A stretch of DNA of 64,000 nucleotides from Cyanoderma ruficeps. Taxonomy: Eukaryota > Chordata > Aves > Passeriformes > Timaliidae. The first letter of the stretch is position 1; the number at the start of each line of letters is the position of its first letter. The notes beneath the pieces were generated by a model. It had not been told where the DNA came from. It was given only the letters and a program-made list of their open reading frames with translations, and ran no database searches. Both the position numbers and the translations under genes were made by a program. Below, piece by piece: positions 58,516-64,000 of this stretch. The stretch spans positions 23,652,179 through 23,716,178 of the forward strand of contig VZDJ01004378.1 in assembly GCA_008694505.1 (NCBI GenBank), given 5' to 3'.

Positions 58516-61500
58516 AGATTATTTTTAGGCTTTTCTAATTTTATGTAAGTTAAAAATATGGAAACACACGTGCATGAGGTAATAATTAATTAATTCAGCA
58601 AAAATATTGATAAAACATCGACTAGAAGATCACTTAGGCTGACGATTTGGCAATTGCTCTCTTCCGTGTAGTCAAGCTGAAATACATTTTTCTACTTCCT
58701 TAAATGGATACAAGAGAGAAAAAAAATAAATTGCTCTTTGCTGGAGAAAACTATATTTTTCAAAGAGCTTGCACTTTAAAATTACTTTTAAAATTTCTTT
58801 ATTAAACAGATAATTCTTTCTGAGATTTTTACCTGACCTCCCTATATTTTCAAATCTGTATATGTTGGCTAGTAAGTCTCCTATATGTACTGCACTTTCT
58901 TTATAAATGACTTCATATTTTTATAGACTACAGTGACAAAAATTGCTACCTAAGAAATGCTTAAGAATTTGAAACATTGTGGAAAATGAAGGGAAAATCT
59001 GCAGGTGATATGTGAGCTCATTTTTCAGTTTGATGAAGTTCTGTTGCATACAAAAGTGACAATTGTGTCTCCCTTTACAAAAAAGAATTCTACATTCCTA
59101 AAATGAATAACCATTCATTTTGAATGAAAAGTAGAACTTCTTTATTATTGTGTATGATTTCAACCAAGAAAAATGGCTCATGGGAGTTATTTTTCTATCA
59201 CACTAGAACTGATATTTTAATACAGGATTATTAGAATTAAAATAAGATTTACCCTTCTCTGTAATCTTACGCCGTAGCTCAAAATTTTGATAGCTGTGAA
59301 TCAGGGACTTGATCTTAGTATTTCAAAGGCAAGATCTATTCTGCAAAGTAAATGATAAGAAATAAAGGGAGAAAAAAAACATGAAATAGATTTAAGATGT
59401 AGAGAAGCAGAAAATGTGCTTTGATTAACTGAAAGGTTAATTACTGAAAGACTTCCTCCACATAGCACACTGTTAATTAGAAAGTCTGAGCAATGTGTGA
59501 TTTGATTTAACACTATGCAAAAGGCCAACATGACATAGTAAACTGCTTGATTCTTCTTGTGCTTGTGAAACATATAACTTGGTGTTTCATTCTACTCTGG
59601 ACTAAAAGAAAGCTGCCTTTCCTTTTTTCTTTATTTTTAATAGATGAAAGACAAGGTTAAAAAAATGAGACTTTGGTAAGGATGACACCAATTATATACC
59701 ATGGATTCATGTTCTCACTCACCACTGTCACCTTTGCTCTGGTCTGTTAAGCACATTGGGCACAGGACAGAACTGTTCTGTACAACAGGGCTTCTGGTCA
59801 CCTCAAGGGGAATATTATAGTGCTGTCTTCTAGAGAGCAGCAAATGTTGAAACTTACATTCCTTTTCTAGCATATTGAGAAAAGCATTCTCATAAGAATG
59901 GAAAGTATAATGCTAAAAGTGTTCCACAACAATGGGACGTCCAGTAGAGTGCCAGGCTGTCCTGCTTATGACTCACTAGAAACCCCTCACTCCTTTTGAC
60001 TTTTGGAAATACTCTAAGCAAACCATCAGCAGCATGTGAGTACACATGGGAGGGTACTCACAATAAGCAAAATATATCTGAACCCCAGAAACCTCACTAA
60101 ATTTGACGTCTCCTGGGTGTACCTCAGGGACAGGACTGTCAAATTCCTGATTTACAAGGAGCGATAAAAATGGACAGAATGCTCACAATATTGGATAGTG
60201 AATTGGAGGGAGTCTGGGACAGAGATCATGATATTTAAGTCCTCGTTATTGGTGAATGTGTAATTTAACAGGGAATTTTGATGGGAAAATTTTTCATAGG
60301 ATAATCAAAAAGACAAATTGGAATTACCAATGTAGTACCAGGCCTAGACAAGGCATAAAACCAGTAATTAATTATTGTGTCATTGTCTCCCACACTTTGA
60401 ACTATGAAGGCAGTACCTTGAAGCTGGCTGAGAGTACTGTGAGCAGAAACAGCAACCCTTTCAACCATTAGGAAAGAATTCATCCTCTGGTTTTAGTCAC
60501 CTAAGCATTAGTCATATAATCCATGCTGCTCACAGAGGTACTCATTATAAAGTAATCAAATGTATGCTAAGATAGCTGTTTCAGAAAGGTGCTCTGAATA
60601 GATAAACTCTTTACATTTATTCCACTTTCTCAAAAGTAAAGTTAGGTAAGATGATGTCTGTCTTTAGATATTGCTGTAGATTTTGAGAAGTCTAGAAATG
60701 TAGTGCCATTTTCTCCAAATATTATTTGAAGCAGGTTGATAGAATCCTATCACAGTAGTAAGCAAAGGAAAATGAAAATAACAAATGCATGGCAAGCAGC
60801 ATGAGCCAAGTAGGAGGAAAAATGCAAAATCTTCCTAGTGCTATACAATTAAATTTCCAAGGATGTAAAAATCCACATTGTCACAGACTAATAATTAGAG
60901 AGAGCTTATTGTCATTCAAGGACTTTTAGCATGACCTGTTCTTGTGTAATTACCTTTATTTTTCATTGCAGAGTCAGGATACCCATTTCCATTTATGCTG
61001 CTTTATGGATAATTCATTAAAATCTACCCAGCACAGGCTAATATTAATTTGAAAAAAATGGCTACCTCTTCAGCCTTAGAGTTATTTCTACTTAACTAAC
61101 CCACGTTAATAGCAGTTAACTAAAGAAGAAATAAACCAAGAAATACAAGGCAGTTCAACAAGGAGGATAAAAGGAAATATCTCTCAACCAAAGAAAAGGT
61201 CCACTCAGTCCTCCACCTTTGGGACAGAAGTTTTGATACTATTTAGTTTAATGTAAGTAAGCCCCAAACGTATAGGTTAAAAAAAGTATTGGAAAGGAAG
61301 AGAGAAAGATCACTTCCCATTCCTCTTCAATCCCCAAATAACACAGTCTAGTCAAAAACTCGAGGCCTCTCAACAGCTTCCCCTGTAACACACATTGTAC
61401 CCACCATGGCAACTACCTGGTTAAGTATCCTTTCCCTGTAGTGGCACAAATTTACAAAAGATGCTAGAACTTTCTTTCTTCATACTACTATCCTTTCTAG

Positions 61501-62959
61501 ATCCATGTGATCTGCAGGATAGTGTCACAATTGGAGAAATAAAAGAAAGTAGCATAATGGCACTCAGGTCTGCTTTTGACAACAAAACTACTAAAAAATG
61601 TATGAAATTCTTAAATAAACTTGGAGCTTTGAATAAAAAAAATCAGACCCTTTTTCTGGTCTGAAAACCACATGTATTTTAATCTGAACAGACATAATAC
61701 TTTTTACAGTGCATCTTTTTTTGATGGAGTTTAAAAAAGGGAAACAGTTTAGACTGAGAAAGATTTGCCAACAAGACAAACCTACAGTCACAGACATCTA
61801 TTTCTGAAAGCTTTTATGATTAATATTTTATGGCTCTCACTGATCTGCCCAATCTTAAGGAAAAATGTGGTACAGCTAAAGAATTTATCTGTATCAAACA
61901 GGAGGTAAAATGCAAACTACAATAGAGATGTCACAGTAAAGTATTGAGTTTGCTCACTGTTAGCTGAAACACTGCATGGAGTGCTTTATTTAAGCAGCAG
62001 AAACAACATTAGCATACACTAGTATGATGGCATATCCATTAAGAGAAAAATATGATGAATGCTATTTTTAAGGATTGGGGTTTTTTTAACTCCGCCTAAG
62101 CACTTCATGTTATATAGTTATTCTATAAAGTAACAACCATTCACTGTGCTGCAGATTTCTGTAAGAAGTATTTCAAGTTCAGCTTTTCAACATTTTTGAT
62201 TTATCAGCTTTAGAAAAAAAATAAAAATAAAATTATTCTTTTTCTACATTCACTGATGAACTCCATTAATGCATCAAGGACCATTGACTGTGGTAAAGAC
62301 ATTTGAGGAGACCATACAGTTCAAATAATCTTGTTAGTGAGTCTGTCTGCCTTAGTGAAAATATAAGAACAGAAGGACTATACTGTGTTCTGTAGCAACT
62401 TTATCAGTTATGCTGAGGTGTAGCAGGAAAAACACATTTGCCTTCCCTGGCAAAGAGGAAACAATGAATTTACATAGAAAAAAAAATTAGTTATAATTCA
62501 AGTAATCCATGCCAGTTACAAAAGGCTGACCATGAATCATCATTTGATGACAATAGTGATATGAGGTTAAAAGACTGGCTGAACAATCCCTAGGTTTAGT
62601 TCCTTGTTTGTCCTGCCTAGACTGTGCTGTGTGGCTCAGGTCACAAGGACACAGCTATGTAATTTGGAGACAGTCCAGAGCAAACACTGGTGCAACTCCT
62701 TATCAGACTAAAACAAGCTATGCAAATGAGGCTCTGGTTTCTGATACACTTCTCTGTACTGTGTCAACTACATAAGAGAAGCGACCAGCTTCATCAGCAT
62801 CCCTTTTAATCATAGGATGTTGGTGTGATATTGAGCAGCTGCTGAAAATTGACAAGTCCAAAGACACTAATTCTCTGGGAAGGTTATCCTCATATACAGC
62901 CCATGTGATGGCATATGTGAATGTGAATGTTTTATGGAGTCACAGCATTTCCACTTCCA
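58516..62959. other. Non-coding, no gene seen
   Basis: AT-rich sequence with no recognised exon. Short ORFs (up to 90 codons) show no motif. A possible old repeat at 59.7-60.1 kb, slightly richer in GC, could not be named. Confidence 0.5.
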
Positions 62960-63190
62960 AAACAGGAATGCTGGTCGAGGGGGTGGTCAATGGAGTTCAT
63001 ACAGGTCAATTCCTACATGGAATGGGGCTATAACCAACACTAGAAAATGTCAGCTGTGTCTTTGTCTAGCCTAGGTTTGAAAATCTCCACAGCCTTCTTG
63101 AGTACCATATTCCAGTGCTGCCCTGCCCTTCCAGTAGATTTTTCTTGCCCACGTTTCTAATCTGAAGCATTCAGGTTGTCATCTCTGACA
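62960..63190 (-). mobile_element. Ancient CR1-like fragment, minus strand
   Basis: A diverged block containing ctagcctaggtttgaaaatc, then tctccacagccttcttgagt and ttccagtgctgccctgccc. It matches the layout of reverse-complement CR1 3' regions but with many differences. Its boundaries are approximate. Confidence 0.45.
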
Positions 63191-63976
63191 CTGGTAGAGA
63201 ACTAAAGCTACAACTGCATTACCTGGTATTAAATATGAAAATTAAATTTGAAAAAAGTAATAAAAGCACTTACAACATTTCATTTGTGTCACCAGATGCA
63301 GGAACTGAAAACTTCAGTGCAAAGTCATCTCACAAGAGCTCATAAGAAAGACATGAAAACTCTCCTAGTAGAATGCCTTACCATTTGGAGATCTGAGTCA
63401 GAAACTGAAAGACAAGAAATGAAAATACACTTTTCAAATCTCATCAAGTTTATTAGGAATTACTACAGTAATTAAAATCATTTTAGATCAATGGGAAAGC
63501 TATTATATTATCTATAAAACAATTAAAATGCAGATGATATTCAGTCATCTGTATTTTAGAATCTGATAGTTAATAGTCAATGTTACCAATGTTCAAATAA
63601 ACACACATCCTAATATCACAACCTCAACAGTAGTTCAGAATTCATATCTGGGAGGAAATAAGAAGTGCAAAGGAGAAGATAGAAGGAAGGCAAATCACAG
63701 CTTGAAGTGTGCTATCTCTTAAGATGCCTTATTTGAATGAATATTGCCAGCTGAAAATCTGGCTGTGAATCTCCAATGAATCAGTAATGTTTTCAGCAAA
63801 AGTAAATCAGATTACTCTAATTCCAAAAGCATTATTGAACAACTATAAAAAGGAGAGAGTGCTACAGTAAGTGGCGTATTAGGAATATGAGGACATATTT
63901 CTTCTTATCCCAGCAGTTGTTCTACACATTGCAGAAGAAAATGCTTTTAAAAGGATACCTGGAGAGTGAAGAGTGG
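63191..63976. other. Non-coding, no gene seen
   Basis: AT-rich sequence. The 75-codon ORF at 63248-63475 is Lys/Glu/Thr-rich with no domain. Confidence 0.5.
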
Positions 63977-64000
63977 TGGGAAGGGAAGGGAAGGGAAGGG
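63977..64000. repeat. (GGGAA)n repeat at the window edge
   Basis: Five GGG runs separated by AA reach the last base and must continue beyond it. G3N2 spacing fits a G-quadruplex on the + strand. It is the same pentamer as the 8.9 kb repeat but on the other strand. Confidence 0.9.

Noticed and set aside
1..64000. CRISPR arrays, operons, phage or toxin-antitoxin systems
   Set aside because: Intron-split vertebrate genes, CR1 elements and AT-rich non-coding DNA fill the window. No regularly spaced direct-repeat array other than micro- and minisatellites is present.

Overview
This window is vertebrate nuclear DNA, and I read it as avian. Three things point to birds. The C-terminal exon of a neurotensin gene encodes KNPYIL (the avian peptide LANT-6) and the chicken form of neurotensin. 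CR1 LINE copies are scattered on both strands. There is also an LTR of an abundant bird endogenous-retrovirus type. Species or order cannot be fixed by reading. The background is AT-rich, intron-rich and gene-poor, and most open frames are chance ORFs.

Layout: bases 1-6.3 kb hold the 3' half of NTS on the + strand, with exon 3 at 4322-4546, exon 4 at 5964-6110 and a poly(A) signal at 6307. Exons 1-2 (signal peptide and N-terminus) were not found and probably lie before the window. From 6.3 to 36.3 kb is a non-coding interval with microsatellites, a CR1 3' end at about 14 kb, and two + strand CR1 copies at 31.6-32.9 and 33.8-34.26 kb. From 36.3 to 43.65 kb the complete coding part of MGAT4C lies on the - strand in three coding exons (481 aa). 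It is a Golgi GT54 N-acetylglucosaminyltransferase whose chicken relative was described as GnT-VI. A CpG-rich patch and a minisatellite with a higher-order repeat lie at 46.6-47.1 kb, upstream of MGAT4C. From 47 to 64 kb the sequence is non-coding, with a - strand CR1 split by a probable solo LTR (50.9-52.2 kb), a + strand ERV LTR (56.5-56.9 kb), smaller - strand CR1 fragments (58.2 and 63.0 kb), and a GGGAA repeat running off the end.

NTS and MGAT4C are convergent neighbours, as I recall them being at human 12q21. One encodes a secreted neuropeptide precursor and the other a Golgi glycosyltransferase, and nothing in the sequence links their functions. I found no bacterial-type system, CRISPR array, tRNA or rRNA, and no convincing new protein-coding gene. 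The most unusual items are structural: the ABC-ABC-AC-AC-A minisatellite beside a CpG patch, two strong palindromes, a nested LTR, an MGAT4C stop codon lying inside an AATAAA, and a missing internal dibasic site in the neurotensin precursor.
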